Notes under the pieces: generated by a model
Told to the model about the DNA's origin: nothing
What the model saw: the letters and a program-made list of their open reading frames with translations, nothing else
The model's database searches: none
Source of the DNA: Corynebacterium sp. SCR221107
GTDB taxonomy: Bacteria > Actinomycetota > Actinomycetes > Mycobacteriales > Mycobacteriaceae
Direction: 5' to 3'
Assembly: GCF_027886475.1 (NCBI RefSeq)
Contig: NZ_CP115670.1
Span: forward strand, 2,728,001-2,792,000
Length of the DNA stretch: 64,000 bases
Shown here: positions 34,749 through 44,827 of the stretch, in pieces
How positions within the stretch are numbered: the stretch's first letter is position 1
Layout: every line of letters begins with the position of its first letter
Made by a program: the position numbers and the translations under genes

Positions 34749-36302
34749 CTACATGGGCGAAATGGTGTGCTTCTTTTCCAGATCCTTTTCCTGCTTGTCC
34801 GCAAGCTGGCGCAGTGCCTGGCGCAGCATGATCCTGGTCTGGTTTGGCTCGATGATGGCATCTAGGTAGCCACGCTCGGCGGCGACATAGGGGCTGGTCA
34901 TGTTCTCATCGTAGAAGTCCATGAAGACTTTCTTCATGTAGTTGCGCTGGTTCTCGTCCTCGATCTGGGCGAGCTGCTTGCCCTGGATCATCACCACGGC
35001 CGCCGCCGAGCCCATCACCGCGATCTGCGCAGTCGGCCAGGCCAGGTTGATATCGCCGGTCAGATTCTTCGAACCCATGACGGCATAGGCTCCGCCGTAG
35101 GCCTTGCGCACGATGAGCGAAATCTTCGGCACGGTGGCCTCCACGAGGGCGAACGCCAGCTTGGCACCACGGTGGATGAGGCCAACCTGCTCCTGCTGAA
35201 CACCCGGCAGGTAACCGGGGGTATCCACCACGAAGATGAGCGGGATGTTGTAGGCGTCGCAGATGCGGATGAAGCGGGCTGCCTTGTCGGCGGCGTCGGC
35301 GTCGATGCACCCAGCGAACTCGAGCGGCTGGTTGGCGACAACACCCACGCTGCGTCCGTCGACGCGCGCGAAGGCGGTGATGATATTCGGTGCGAAGTTC
35401 GGCTGGATCTCCTGGACGTCATCGCTGTCGAAGAGCTTGTCCAGCAGGGTGTGCATGTCATAGCCGGCGTTGGTGTCGTCCGGCATGAACTTGTCCAAAG
35501 CCTCGTCACCGGCAACGTCCTCGTCGGCAGGCGCCCAATATTCCGGTGCCGGATCGTTGCAGGTCAGCGGCAGGCGATCGAGCAGGTCGTGGACCCAGTT
35601 GAAGGCGTCTTCCTCATCGCGGGCGACGTAGGAGACGTTGCCGTTGAGCTCTTGCTGTCGCGCGCCGCCGAGTTCGGCGGAGGTGATCTCCTCGCCGGTG
35701 ACCTCCTTGATCACGGCGGGGCCGGTGACATACATCTCGGCCTCACCATCGACGGCGATGACGAAGTCCGTGGTCACCGGGGCATACACCGCGCCACCGG
35801 CGGACTTGCCCATCATGATGGAGATTTGCGGGCTGCGCCCGGACAGCGGAAGTTGGCGCCGGGCGATCTCTGAGTACATGGCCAGCGAGGTCACCGCGTC
35901 CTGGATGCGGGCGCCGCCGGAATCCTGAATGCCGATGACCGGGCAGCCGATCTTAATCGCCATGTCCATGACCTCACAGACCTTGCGGCCGAAGGTTTCG
36001 CCGACGGAGCCACCGTAGACGGTCTTATCGTGGGCGTAGACCGCGACGGGACGCCCGTCAATGCGGCCATAGCCGGTCACCACGCCGTCGGAATACGGTG
36101 CCTCCGGGTCATCCGGGGTGCGCCCGAGGGCACCGATCTCGACGAAGGAGCCTTTGTCCAGCAGCCGGTTGATGCGCTGACGCGGGGTGGTGCGCCCGGC
36201 CTCATCGCGCTTAGCGCGGGCGCGTTCGCTGCCCGGATCCTGTGCCTTTTCCAGACGGGCACGTAAATCCGCCAGCTTATCGGCTGTGGTGTTCAGGCTC
36301 AC
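34749..36302 (-). CDS. accD3: Acyl-CoA carboxylase beta subunit (AccD3; AccD4 of mycobacteria)
   Basis: 517 residues, biotin-dependent carboxyltransferase of the crotonase fold with N- and C-terminal halves. It carboxylates the fatty acyl-CoA used by Pks13 in mycolate condensation, with an alpha subunit and AccD2/AccE partners encoded elsewhere. Seen: Q-D-S-G-G-A-R-I-Q and G-x-S-A-G-G oxyanion loops in the first half, and V-D-T-P-G-Y-L-P-G, A-Y-G-G-A-Y-A-V-M in the second. GTG start with AGGAG at 7 nt. It follows pks13 by 42 bp on the same strand. Confidence 0.93.
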   Translation of the reverse strand: MSLNTTADKLADLRARLEKAQDPGSERARAKRDEAGRTTPRQRINRLLDKGSFVEIGALGRTPDDPEAPYSDGVVTGYGRIDGRPVAVYAHDKTVYGGSVGETFGRKVCEVMDMAIKIGCPVIGIQDSGGARIQDAVTSLAMYSEIARRQLPLSGRSPQISIMMGKSAGGAVYAPVTTDFVIAVDGEAEMYVTGPAVIKEVTGEEITSAELGGARQQELNGNVSYVARDEEDAFNWVHDLLDRLPLTCNDPAPEYWAPADEDVAGDEALDKFMPDDTNAGYDMHTLLDKLFDSDDVQEIQPNFAPNIITAFARVDGRSVGVVANQPLEFAGCIDADAADKAARFIRICDAYNIPLIFVVDTPGYLPGVQQEQVGLIHRGAKLAFALVEATVPKISLIVRKAYGGAYAVMGSKNLTGDINLAWPTAQIAVMGSAAAVVMIQGKQLAQIEDENQRNYMKKVFMDFYDENMTSPYVAAERGYLDAIIEPNQTRIMLRQALRQLADKQEKDLEKKHTISPM

Positions 36303-36344
36303 TGTGGTCTCCTGCCTTATGTGTGTTTGGTCCCGGACTTGGCG

Positions 36345-39300
36345 CTACTTGTTCCCCAGCTCGGCGATGCGCTTGGTCAGCGCCACGCCGACCTTGCCGA
36401 TCTCCGGCTCGTCGACGACCGCCAGATGGTCACCCCGAAGGTGAACAATCTCCAACTCATTAACGATAGTCGACCAGCCGCCGTCTTCCGCAATTTCGGC
36501 GTAGGCCGGTTCCAACTCGATGGCGCCGTCATGCATCCGCTCCGCGCGGAAGAGGATCACCGGGGCATCAACGTCAACCCAGCGCTGCATGTCCATGCGG
36601 TCGAGGATGCGGTTGTCCACGAAGGAGGCACGCTGATGTTCAAGCACGCCTGCGGACAGCCCATGCTCGGAGGCGTCGGTGTTGGCCAAGAACTCCGCCA
36701 TCATCGTCAGCAGCGCGTCCTCGCCGGCGGTCTCCAGCAGCTCATAGGGAACCGGGAAGTCCAGGCCGTAGGTCTTCTTGGCGAAGCTGGAGTAGCGCTC
36801 CCAACGCTTCTTGGTCTCCTCCATGGTGTCCGGAGTCGGGTTCTTCGGGGAGACCGTGTCCAGCAGCGCGATGGTGGCCACCTTAACGCCCGAGTTCGTC
36901 GTCTGCAGCTGATGTGCGACCTCGTAGGCCAGCGCACCGCCGAAGCTCCAGCCGCCCAGGATAATGGGCAGGCCGTCGGAATACTGCTTGATCTCGTCCA
37001 AGTACTGTGCGGCGCGTTCCTCGAGGCTGCCCTCGAGGCGTTCGACGCCGTAGACCGGCACCTCCGCGGGCAGTCGACGCATGAGGGGCTGGTAGACCAC
37101 AGACGAGCCACCGGCCGGGTGGAACATGAACACCGCGGGCGCGGTCGAGCCCTCCGGGCGGGCGCGCAGCACGCGGATGTTGCCCTCGACCTCGGTCTCG
37201 AGGCCTTCGCGCACGATGTTAGCCAGCGGCTCTAAGGTATCGGCACCCAGCACGTCATCGACGGTGACGGTGGCGCCGGAGCGCTCGGTGAGGCGATCGG
37301 CGATCTCCTTGGCCTTATCCTCCCCGATGGTCGGCAGATTGCTGGTGACACCGGCTGCCGCCACGCCCGTCATGCCCGCCCAGGTGGCGAACACGAGGCG
37401 CTCGGAGGCATCGCGCGGGGCCACGCCCACGCCCTTGGCACCGTCGTCGCCCACGCCCGCGTTTTCTTCAGTGGCAATGGTGTCGGCCCCTGCCTCCTGC
37501 TCAGGGCTCTCGGCCACGCCAGCGGTTCCGGTGCCACGCTGGGCTACGATGCCCTCAACCAGCTTGACCGCGTCCGCCACCGAGGCGTCGCGCAGGGCTT
37601 GGACCTGCAGCTCGGGGATGTCGAAGTCGTGCTCGATGCGGTTTTTGATGCGCATGCCCATGAGCGAATCCAGGCCAAGGTCGATCAGCGGCAGCTCACG
37701 CGGGAGGTCTTCGACGTCATAGCCCATGGCCTCGGAGACGATCGTGCGCATGCGTTGTTCCACCGTCTCCCCGCTGGAGGGATCCCACTTGAAGGTCTCC
37801 TCGCCGACGAAGTCGGAGGGCTCCTCGTGGGCGAGCTCACCTCGCGGTGCCTCGATGACCGGGGCATCTACCTGCAGCCCCGCCTTGGCGGCGAAGCCCT
37901 CGGCGATGAGCACGGAGGCCTCGTCCATGATGCGGTGGACGGTCACGCTGACACCGCCGACGTTGGTGGAGACCACGGTGGTCAGCTCGCCCGTCGGCGG
38001 TAAGGTGCCGCGTTCCTCCACGGCGATCAGCGCCGCGCCCGGGCTAACCTGTTCGACGGCTGCCTCCAGCAAGGCGACCGGGCTCGGCACGAGCTCGGCC
38101 GAGACGCTAAAGGCGATGCGCCCGTCGGGAAGCGTGACCTTGGCGCCAGGCAGCTCGGTCTCGCCGCCGGTGGCGGGACGGGCGGCGGTCCAGTAACGGC
38201 CCTTCTTCCACGGCATACCCGGCGCGGCCAGCAGCTCGCCCTCGCCGTAGAGCTTGCCGAAGTCGATCGGCGCGCCCGCAACATACATCTTGGCGAGCAG
38301 GTCGCGCAGGGTCTCGCCCGCGGGGAACTTCCGCTTGAGGCTAAACAGCAGCTGCGCATCCGGCTTGCCGACGCTAAAGGCGGTGTTCATCATGCCCATC
38401 AGCGCCACCGGGTTCGGGGAGATTTCCACGAGCATCGTGTGGCCCGCGGCAAAGGCCTGCTCCGTGGCGTCCTGGAACCACACCGAGTGGCGGGTGCAGG
38501 TCAGCCAATAGTCCACGTCGTGGACCACGCTGCCCGGCTGGTAGACCATGCCGCGATTGACGGAGCTAAACAAGGTGGTGTGCAGCGGTTTCGGCTCGAT
38601 GCCCGCGATCTCGCCGGCGAGCTCGCCGAGCAGCGGCTCGACCGCGGAGGTGTGGCCTGCGCCCTTGACGTTGAGCAGGCGGGCGAACTTGCTTTCGGCC
38701 TCCAGCTTCTCCACGAGTGCCACCACGGCCTCGCGCGGGCCGCCCACGGTGGTCATGCCCGGGCCCGCGTAGACGGCGGGCTCGATGCCCGCGAACTCGG
38801 GGTTGGTGGCGATGAACTCGTCGAGTGCTTCCACGGAGAACTCCACCACGGCCATCGCGCCGAGTTGGTCCTCGGGCAGGGACTTCTCCCCCTCGCCCAT
38901 CAGGCGCGAGCGGTGGCAGGCGATGAGCATGGCGTCCTTGTCGCTTAGGCCACCGGCGGCGTAGGCAGCGGCGATCTCGCCCATCGACATGCCCATCACG
39001 CCTGCGGGCTTGGCACCGAGCTCGGCGAGCAGGTCGGTCAGCGCGATCTGGATGGCGGTAATGGCCACCTGCGCGGTCTCGGTGTCGTAGGTCTGCTCGT
39101 CGTCGGCGACGAGGTCGAGGATGGACCAGCCGGACTCGAAGCCGACGATCTCGTCCAGCTCGGCCAGGCGCGTCTTGAACCACGGCGAGAGTTCGACTAA
39201 GTCCTTGACCATCTTGCGGTGCTGGGAGCCGAAGCCGGAGTAGACGAACACGGGGCCTACGGCCGAGGGGGCGTCGGCCGCGGCAATACCCACGGAGACC

Positions 39301-41198
39301 TTGCCGTCGGCGACCTGGCGCAGGCGCTTGACCGCATCGTCGACGGTGTCGGCGAGCACGACCGCGCGTGAGCGTCCGTGGTTGCGCTTGGCGAGGCTGC
39401 GCGCCAGCGGCACCAGCTCGGCGTCCGTGCGCCCGTCCAGGAAGTTCGCAAGCTCCGCCGCTGCGTGCCGACGCCTCGACGGCAGCAGGCCAGACACCGG
39501 CAGTGCGACGGCGGTGCCGTCGGCAAGCAATGCCTCCTGCGGGGTGTGCGTGGCCTCCGGGTAGTCGGCCGGGTCGAAGGAGGAGACGACCACGTGGGCG
39601 TTGGTGCCGCCGAAGCCGAAGCCGGAGACGCCGGCGAGCTTGCGGCCGGAGTATTCCGGCCACTCCCGCGGATCCTCGACCACCTCGAGGCGCTCGGCGT
39701 CGAAGTCGACGTAGCGGTTGGGCTCGGTGAAGTTCAGCGACGGCGGGAGCACGTCATGTTGCATGGAGAGCACGGTCTTGATGAGCCCGGCCGCGCCGGC
39801 GGCGGACTCGGTGTGGCCGAAGTTGGTCTTGGCAGAGCCTAACAAGGTGGGGCTGGCCACGTCGCGGCCACGGCCCAAGACGGCGCCGATAGCGGTGGCC
39901 TCGATGGGATCGCCCAGGATGGTGCCGGTGCCGTGGGCCTCGATGTAGTCCACGAGCTTCGGGTCCACGCCCGCGTCGGCGTAGGCGCGCTGCAGCACGT
40001 CGACCTGCGCGTCCGGGTTCGGGGCGGTCAGCCCGTTGGAGTGCCCATCGGAGTTGACGGCCGAGCCCTTGATCACGGCGAGGATCTCATCACCGTCGGC
40101 GATGGCATCGGCCACGCGCTTGAGCACGAGCACGCCGGCACCGTCGGCGCGCACGAAGCCGTCTGCGTCATCGGAGAAGGCGTGGACCTTGCCGGTGGGG
40201 CTAAATACGCCCAACTCACCGAAGGCCGTGGAGGCGAAAGGCGAAGCCATGATGTTGACACCGCCAGCCAAGGCGAGGTCGGCCTCGCCGTCGCGCAGGG
40301 CGCGCACCGCTTGGTGGGTGGACACCAGCGAGGAGGAACACGCGGTGTCCACGGCGACCGAGGGGCCGCGGAAGTCGAAGGCGTAGGACACGCGGTTGGC
40401 GATGATCGAAGAAGCGGCGCCGGTGAGCGCGTAAGGGTGCGACTCGGTGGAGTCCGCGGCGATCAGCATGCCGTAGTCATTGTTGGTCGAGCCCATGAAC
40501 ACGCCGACCTGCTTGCCGCGCAGACTTGAGGCCGGGATATGGGCGTTTTCCAGCGCCTCCCAGCTCAGCTCCAAGATGATGCGCTGCTGCGGGTCGATGT
40601 TGACGGCCTCCAGCGGGGACAGGCCAAAGAACTCCGGGTCGAAAGAGGAGATGTCGTCGAGGTAGCCGCCGGTGAAGTCCTGCTCGGCCATGCGCTTTTG
40701 CATGACCTCATCGCCGGCGTATTCGCTCCAGCGCCCGATCGGCAGCGGGCCTAGCCCGTCGCGACCCTCGATCAGCATCTGCCACATCTCGTCGATGTCA
40801 TGCGCGCCCGGGTACTTCGCGGCCATGCCGATCACGGCGATGTCGTGGTTGCCGGGGGTCAGGGCGGAACCGGAGCCTAGCGAGGTGCGAAACGCCGCGG
40901 GTGCGGACACGCGGGAGGCCTGCTCGCCTTCGACCAGGCGGGTCGCCAGGGCTGCGATGGTGGGGTATTCATAGGCGATGGTGGCATCGAGGCTCACACC
41001 CAGCAGGTTCTCCAACTCGCCGGAAAGGATGACCACATCGCGCGAAGACAGCCCGAAGGACTGCATCGGCTTGTCGTCGGTGATCTCCTCGGCGGGCAGG
41101 CCCGTGGTGCTCATCACCCAATTGCGCAGCCAGGTGCGCAGCTCGGCAACCGTCATGGCCACCTTGTCGGCGCCGGATGGATCCTGCTGATCATGCAT
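36345..41198 (-). CDS. pks13: Polyketide synthase Pks13, mycolate condensase
   Basis: 1617 residues. Condenses the FadD32-activated meromycoloyl chain with the carboxylated acyl chain to give the alpha-alkyl beta-keto mycolate precursor, and transfers it to trehalose. Domain order: N-terminal ACP (Ser51 in G-L-S-S-R-D), ketosynthase (Cys287 in D-T-A-C-S-S-S), acyltransferase (Ser738 in G-M-S-M-G-E), C-terminal ACP (Ser1178 in G-L-D-S-L-M), an acidic linker, and thioesterase (Ser1418 in G-W-S-F-G-G). This ACP-KS-AT-ACP-TE layout is unique to Pks13. GAGGG precedes ATG 41198. fadD32 is not directly upstream as in relatives; four other genes lie between. Confidence 0.97.
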   Translation of the reverse strand: MHDQQDPSGADKVAMTVAELRTWLRNWVMSTTGLPAEEITDDKPMQSFGLSSRDVVILSGELENLLGVSLDATIAYEYPTIAALATRLVEGEQASRVSAPAAFRTSLGSGSALTPGNHDIAVIGMAAKYPGAHDIDEMWQMLIEGRDGLGPLPIGRWSEYAGDEVMQKRMAEQDFTGGYLDDISSFDPEFFGLSPLEAVNIDPQQRIILELSWEALENAHIPASSLRGKQVGVFMGSTNNDYGMLIAADSTESHPYALTGAASSIIANRVSYAFDFRGPSVAVDTACSSSLVSTHQAVRALRDGEADLALAGGVNIMASPFASTAFGELGVFSPTGKVHAFSDDADGFVRADGAGVLVLKRVADAIADGDEILAVIKGSAVNSDGHSNGLTAPNPDAQVDVLQRAYADAGVDPKLVDYIEAHGTGTILGDPIEATAIGAVLGRGRDVASPTLLGSAKTNFGHTESAAGAAGLIKTVLSMQHDVLPPSLNFTEPNRYVDFDAERLEVVEDPREWPEYSGRKLAGVSGFGFGGTNAHVVVSSFDPADYPEATHTPQEALLADGTAVALPVSGLLPSRRRHAAAELANFLDGRTDAELVPLARSLAKRNHGRSRAVVLADTVDDAVKRLRQVADGKVSVGIAAADAPSAVGPVFVYSGFGSQHRKMVKDLVELSPWFKTRLAELDEIVGFESGWSILDLVADDEQTYDTETAQVAITAIQIALTDLLAELGAKPAGVMGMSMGEIAAAYAAGGLSDKDAMLIACHRSRLMGEGEKSLPEDQLGAMAVVEFSVEALDEFIATNPEFAGIEPAVYAGPGMTTVGGPREAVVALVEKLEAESKFARLLNVKGAGHTSAVEPLLGELAGEIAGIEPKPLHTTLFSSVNRGMVYQPGSVVHDVDYWLTCTRHSVWFQDATEQAFAAGHTMLVEISPNPVALMGMMNTAFSVGKPDAQLLFSLKRKFPAGETLRDLLAKMYVAGAPIDFGKLYGEGELLAAPGMPWKKGRYWTAARPATGGETELPGAKVTLPDGRIAFSVSAELVPSPVALLEAAVEQVSPGAALIAVEERGTLPPTGELTTVVSTNVGGVSVTVHRIMDEASVLIAEGFAAKAGLQVDAPVIEAPRGELAHEEPSDFVGEETFKWDPSSGETVEQRMRTIVSEAMGYDVEDLPRELPLIDLGLDSLMGMRIKNRIEHDFDIPELQVQALRDASVADAVKLVEGIVAQRGTGTAGVAESPEQEAGADTIATEENAGVGDDGAKGVGVAPRDASERLVFATWAGMTGVAAAGVTSNLPTIGEDKAKEIADRLTERSGATVTVDDVLGADTLEPLANIVREGLETEVEGNIRVLRARPEGSTAPAVFMFHPAGGSSVVYQPLMRRLPAEVPVYGVERLEGSLEERAAQYLDEIKQYSDGLPIILGGWSFGGALAYEVAHQLQTTNSGVKVATIALLDTVSPKNPTPDTMEETKKRWERYSSFAKKTYGLDFPVPYELLETAGEDALLTMMAEFLANTDASEHGLSAGVLEHQRASFVDNRILDRMDMQRWVDVDAPVILFRAERMHDGAIELEPAYAEIAEDGGWSTIVNELEIVHLRGDHLAVVDEPEIGKVGVALTKRIAELGNK

Positions 41199-41380
41199 CG
41201 AAGAAAGTCCCTCGTTCCATAGGCGACACCCTCCCTGAGCTGGGATTTTAAAACACAGGCGGGAAAGGTCACCGTTTTATAACATAAGTCTGTCTATTCT
41301 ATATCGTCCCACCGGCCACAAACGTTTCACCGGCGGCGCATCATTCTTGCCCGCAACCAATTGGGATGACAAAAGCACAC

Positions 41381-41821
41381 CTAGTCGCGTGGCTCCGAGG
41401 CCAACAGCGCCTCATAATCGCCCACCGCCGCGGCGGCCTGGGTGATAGCTTGCCCCACCCAAGACTTCAGTTGCGCATCGCTGGCACCGGCAGGGGTCAA
41501 GATGGTAACTACCACCGCCGCCCCGATGCCCTTAGGCTCTTGCACGTGTCCGTCATAGAAGGGCTTCGGCGTGGCCCAGCGATTGCGGCGCGCGAAATCC
41601 GCACACCAGGAAAAGACCTTCTCCCTCTCATCCAGCGGGAGGAAGTGGCTGGGGTAGCCCGTTACAACGAGGGCATGCTCGGCAACCCCAGCGCTCAGCG
41701 AGATCCGCACGTCCTTATAGGTCACCGCGAGCATAGAGGCATCGGGGTTGGCCATGAGCGTGAGCCCGAGCGCCTCCACCGCCTGCTGCAGGCGCAAAAA
41801 ATCGATTGTCGCCTGAGTCAT
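41381..41821 (-). CDS. YbjN domain-containing protein
   Basis: 146 residues. Contains T-L-M-A-N-P-D-A-S-M-L-A-V-T-Y-K-D-V-R-I-S and N-R-W-A-T-P-K-P-F-Y, typical of the YbjN fold (related to type III secretion chaperones). ATG 41821 overlaps the stop of the preceding gene as ATGA, with AAGGAG at 7 nt, so translation is coupled. It shares fold and likely origin with that gene. Function unknown. Confidence 0.75.
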   Translation of the reverse strand: MTQATIDFLRLQQAVEALGLTLMANPDASMLAVTYKDVRISLSAGVAEHALVVTGYPSHFLPLDEREKVFSWCADFARRNRWATPKPFYDGHVQEPKGIGAAVVVTILTPAGASDAQLKSWVGQAITQAAAAVGDYEALLASEPRD

Positions 41822-42243
41822 GCCCGCTCCTTGTGCCAGGTCACCAATTCGGGGAAGCGCTGGTTGCACATGCCGACTGCGGCCGCGTGCAGCTGCAGCT
41901 GGGTGTGCAGCAGGGCGTCTAGCTGCTCGTAGTCGAGCCCCTCGGCCAGCGGGTGGTCGGACTTGAAAATGACGGAATCGACGGCATCCTCGAAGGCCAT
42001 GGTGGGGGCGATCAGGTGGGAGTTTTGCTCGAGCACGAAAGCCTGCACCTGCTCGCGCAGGTGTGCTGGGACCTCAGCGCGCCAGCGGGCGGTGGAGCTC
42101 AACAACTGCTCGCCCACCTGATAGAACACCGCGAAGTCCTCGAAGGGGATGACAATTCCCTCCAGCCCGTTGGGGTCGTCGACGCGCGAGTGCCGCGCCT
42201 TGGCGAAGGCGGCCTCCACTCTCTCGAGCGTGATCTCGTTCAT
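41818..42243 (-). CDS. YbjN domain-like protein (paralogue of next gene)
   Basis: 141 residues. I-T-L-E-R-V-E-A-A-F-A-K and G-I-V-I-P-F-E-D-F-A-V-F-Y-Q-V fit the YbjN fold, more diverged than its neighbour. ATG 42243 has TACCGT 7 nt upstream, so it may have its own leaderless start inside the operon; a GTG at 42261 would add six residues. It begins 18 bp after the ABC permease stop. Confidence 0.65.
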   Translation of the reverse strand: MNEITLERVEAAFAKARHSRVDDPNGLEGIVIPFEDFAVFYQVGEQLLSSTARWRAEVPAHLREQVQAFVLEQNSHLIAPTMAFEDAVDSVIFKSDHPLAEGLDYEQLDALLHTQLQLHAAAVGMCNQRFPELVTWHKERA

Positions 42244-42261
42244 GCCTACTACGGTACTCAC

Positions 42262-43839
42262 CTACCCTGCCACCGCACGCCGACGCATCCCTACTAAACC
42301 CAGCCCCGCGCAGGCCGCACCGATGATGACCAGCAAGATGGTCTGCGGCACGTGGGCGTCGGCAAGCGTATAGGTCATGCCGAAAGGCGAGGCCGCAACC
42401 AGCCACTCCGGGAAGGAAAACAGCTCCCCGAAGGTGGAAATCAGCGCGGCCACCACCACCGGCAGCCAGGCGAGGTTGGCCATCCGCGGCGCCACGCCCA
42501 CCAGCAGGGCGCTTATTCCTAGGAAGAACACCGTGGGTCCCAGCTGCGAGGCCACGGCCTTGCCCAGCACATCCCACAGCTGCACATCGAGGCTCAACGC
42601 CCCGCCTGCGAACACGCCCAGCAGCATCAAGACGAGCGTGGCGAAGACCACGGCGATCTCCTCGGCTAGCGGGCTGATGCGCGCCCGCCCGGCCGCGCGG
42701 AAGAGGTCAACCTTTCCCTCGCGCTCCATCGAACGATGCCCCAGCATGAGCGAGACGGTGGCCACGGTTATCAGCATCGCAGAAAACATCGTGATGTAGA
42801 TGATAAAGCCGCTAATCAGGTCCCCCTCCGGCACGAGCTGCGCGAACATCTGCCCGGTGTTGGCATCCTGCGCGATCATCTCCTTAATCGAGCCCGACAG
42901 CGAGACCATGAACGCCTCCACCGCCGTCACCGCGATTAGCCACGTCACCCGCGGGCTGCGGCTTAGCCGCCACAGGATCGCGGGCACCGTCGCATACTCG
43001 CGCGCTTTCCTTGCTTTCCGACGCCTACGGTTGCCGACCAACGATTGCGAATAGGGGCGGTGGGCGTCGGCAAGCGCGAGTACCGCGCAGGCAACCAGGC
43101 ACGCTCCTGCCACCCCGGCGCACGCGGCGGCGCTGTTGGCACCATAGGGGTCGATCACCGCCTTCCAGCCCAGCGGGCTGAGCCAATTGAGCCACGCGGC
43201 ATCATCGGTGGCGTCCGCATAGGCGCGCGCGCAATAAGACAGCCCTAGACTAGCCATCCCCACCCTCCCCGGAGAAGACTGGGAGAAAAGCTGGAAAAGG
43301 CCAGCTAGAAGCACCGAGCCGCAGCACGATAGCGTCACCATCAGCGCGAAAAAGCCCGCACCCGACCAGGTGAGCTCGTCGAAGATGAGCGACTGGGTAC
43401 CCAAAGCCAAAAAGGCTAACACCCCAAGCCCCACGCACAGCGCGACCGAGGACACCAGGGCCGCGGAAAGCGGGACATGCCGGCGCGAGCCCGCGGCGCG
43501 CACGAGCTCCAGCTGGCCGGACTGCTCCCAGCCACGATAGACCGCCGAGAAATGCAGCACCGCCATGACCGCCCCCAGCAGCACGATCCACAGCGCCACC
43601 TCCCAGTTGATGAGCTGGCCGAGCGTGCCCGGCTCCCCCAGCACCCCGTACAGGGCACGGGTGGCGGTGTTGGTGCGCATCGATTCCACCAGCACCGCGC
43701 GGTCGTCGACGTTGGGATAGTAGTTGTAGTAGGCCGCGGGGAACATCGCCAGGCAGGCCCCCAAGCTCAGCAGCCAGATGGCATTAACCTTGCGGCGCGC
43801 CCGCAGCTGGAACCGGGCCAGCGCTAGAACCTCACTCAT
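42262..43839 (-). CDS. ABC transporter permease (exporter type)
   Basis: 525 residues with about twelve membrane segments in two similar halves, as in ABC-2-type exporters for antibiotics or polyketides. R-F-Q-L-R-A-R-R-K begins the protein and a basic R-R-R-K-A-R-K-A-R linker joins the halves; the linker holds an inverted pair of the GTCGGNAAGC word (43013-43022 and 43066-43075). The start codon overlaps the ATPase stop (ATGA). The substrate is unknown; placement between fadD32 and pks13 could mean a lipid or a drug. Confidence 0.8.
   Translation of the reverse strand: MSEVLALARFQLRARRKVNAIWLLSLGACLAMFPAAYYNYYPNVDDRAVLVESMRTNTATRALYGVLGEPGTLGQLINWEVALWIVLLGAVMAVLHFSAVYRGWEQSGQLELVRAAGSRRHVPLSAALVSSVALCVGLGVLAFLALGTQSLIFDELTWSGAGFFALMVTLSCCGSVLLAGLFQLFSQSSPGRVGMASLGLSYCARAYADATDDAAWLNWLSPLGWKAVIDPYGANSAAACAGVAGACLVACAVLALADAHRPYSQSLVGNRRRRKARKAREYATVPAILWRLSRSPRVTWLIAVTAVEAFMVSLSGSIKEMIAQDANTGQMFAQLVPEGDLISGFIIYITMFSAMLITVATVSLMLGHRSMEREGKVDLFRAAGRARISPLAEEIAVVFATLVLMLLGVFAGGALSLDVQLWDVLGKAVASQLGPTVFFLGISALLVGVAPRMANLAWLPVVVAALISTFGELFSFPEWLVAASPFGMTYTLADAHVPQTILLVIIGAACAGLGLVGMRRRAVAG
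43013..43075. repeat. Inverted pair of the dispersed word GTCGGNAAGC
   Basis: GCTTTCCGAC at 43013-43022 and GTCGGCAAGC at 43066-43075 face away from each other within the coding sequence of the permease linker, with the extended context GGCGTCGG on both arms. Confidence 0.6.
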
Positions 43840-44729
43840 GGCCGGCTTCCCTGGTAATGGGACCGGAAGGTCTCCTCCAGCGATTCGGTCTGGCAGGCAA
43901 AGTCCTGCGCCCCGAGTTCGACGAGTTCCTTGAGCAGTGCCGGGACCTCATCGCGGGCGGCGGTGCGCTCGATGCGCTCCCCGTGGCGGGTCCAGGTGCC
44001 CAGGTGCGCGGGCGGATCCTGCAGCAGGCGCACGGAAATCTTTTCCGCGCTCAGCCGTGCAATGTCGGACATGGCGCCGGATTCGATGGCTCGCCCGGAC
44101 TTGATGAGGGTGACCGAGTCGCAGAGCTTTTCCACCTGGCTCATGATGTGGCTGGACAAAAGAACCGTCACGCCGTTGCGGACCATTGCCCGCGCCTCAT
44201 CGACAAACACCTGCTCCATCAGCGGATCCAGGCCCGCGGTGGGCTCGTCGAGCAACAACAGTTCCGCCGGCGCCGACAGCGCTGCCACCAGCATCACCTT
44301 GCGGCGGTTACCCGTGGAATACTCCTTGATCCGCTTGCCGGTATCCAGGCAGAAAGCCTCGATAAGGTGGGCCTCGCGCGCGCGGTCGCTGCTGACACCG
44401 CGCAGTCGCTCCAGCACCCGCAGGGTTTCCGCGCCCGTCAGCTGCGGCCACAGGCTTACATCACCGGGCACGTAGGCCGTGCGCTTTAACACCTCCGGAT
44501 GCTGCCACGGGTCCTGGCCAAGAACGCGCACCCGCCCCGATTGTGGCTTCAGTAGGCCCAGCAGCGTGCGGATCGTGGTGGACTTGCCCGCCCCGTTGGG
44601 TCCGAGGAAGCCGTGGATGGTGCCTGGTAATACCTGCAGGTCAAGATGGTCGAGTACGAGGGCGGGACCGAAACCCACACACAGGTCGCGCACCTCGATT
44701 GCTGGTGTGGCGGCAGCGAGAGTAGCCAT
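43836..44729 (-). CDS. ABC transporter ATP-binding protein
   Basis: 297 residues. Walker A G-P-N-G-A-G-K-S-T, signature Y-S-T-G-N-R-R-K in place of the common L-S-G-G-Q, Walker B L-L-L-L-D-E-P-T, and switch H in S-S-H-I-M-S are all visible. ATG 44729 is preceded by TACGAT at 7 nt, a leaderless promoter. The four-gene minus-strand block of this gene, the permease and the two YbjN genes probably forms one operon set between fadD32 and pks13. Confidence 0.9.
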   Translation of the reverse strand: MATLAAATPAIEVRDLCVGFGPALVLDHLDLQVLPGTIHGFLGPNGAGKSTTIRTLLGLLKPQSGRVRVLGQDPWQHPEVLKRTAYVPGDVSLWPQLTGAETLRVLERLRGVSSDRAREAHLIEAFCLDTGKRIKEYSTGNRRKVMLVAALSAPAELLLLDEPTAGLDPLMEQVFVDEARAMVRNGVTVLLSSHIMSQVEKLCDSVTLIKSGRAIESGAMSDIARLSAEKISVRLLQDPPAHLGTWTRHGERIERTAARDEVPALLKELVELGAQDFACQTESLEETFRSHYQGSRP

Positions 44730-44770
44730 GCATTCAATCGTATACGCGCATACTGACGCACAAAGGGAAA

Positions 44771-44800
44771 AGGAGCCAGGCACACTGTGCCTAGCTCCTC
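44771..44800 (-). terminator. Intrinsic terminator of fadD32
   Basis: AGGAGC-AGGCACA and TGTGCCT-GCTCCT form a near-perfect stem; on the minus strand it is followed by TTTTCCC. It ends the fadD32 transcript before the ABC gene. Confidence 0.85.
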
Positions 44801-44827
44801 ACACCCGGGGTGGTACGAACGCGGGGA

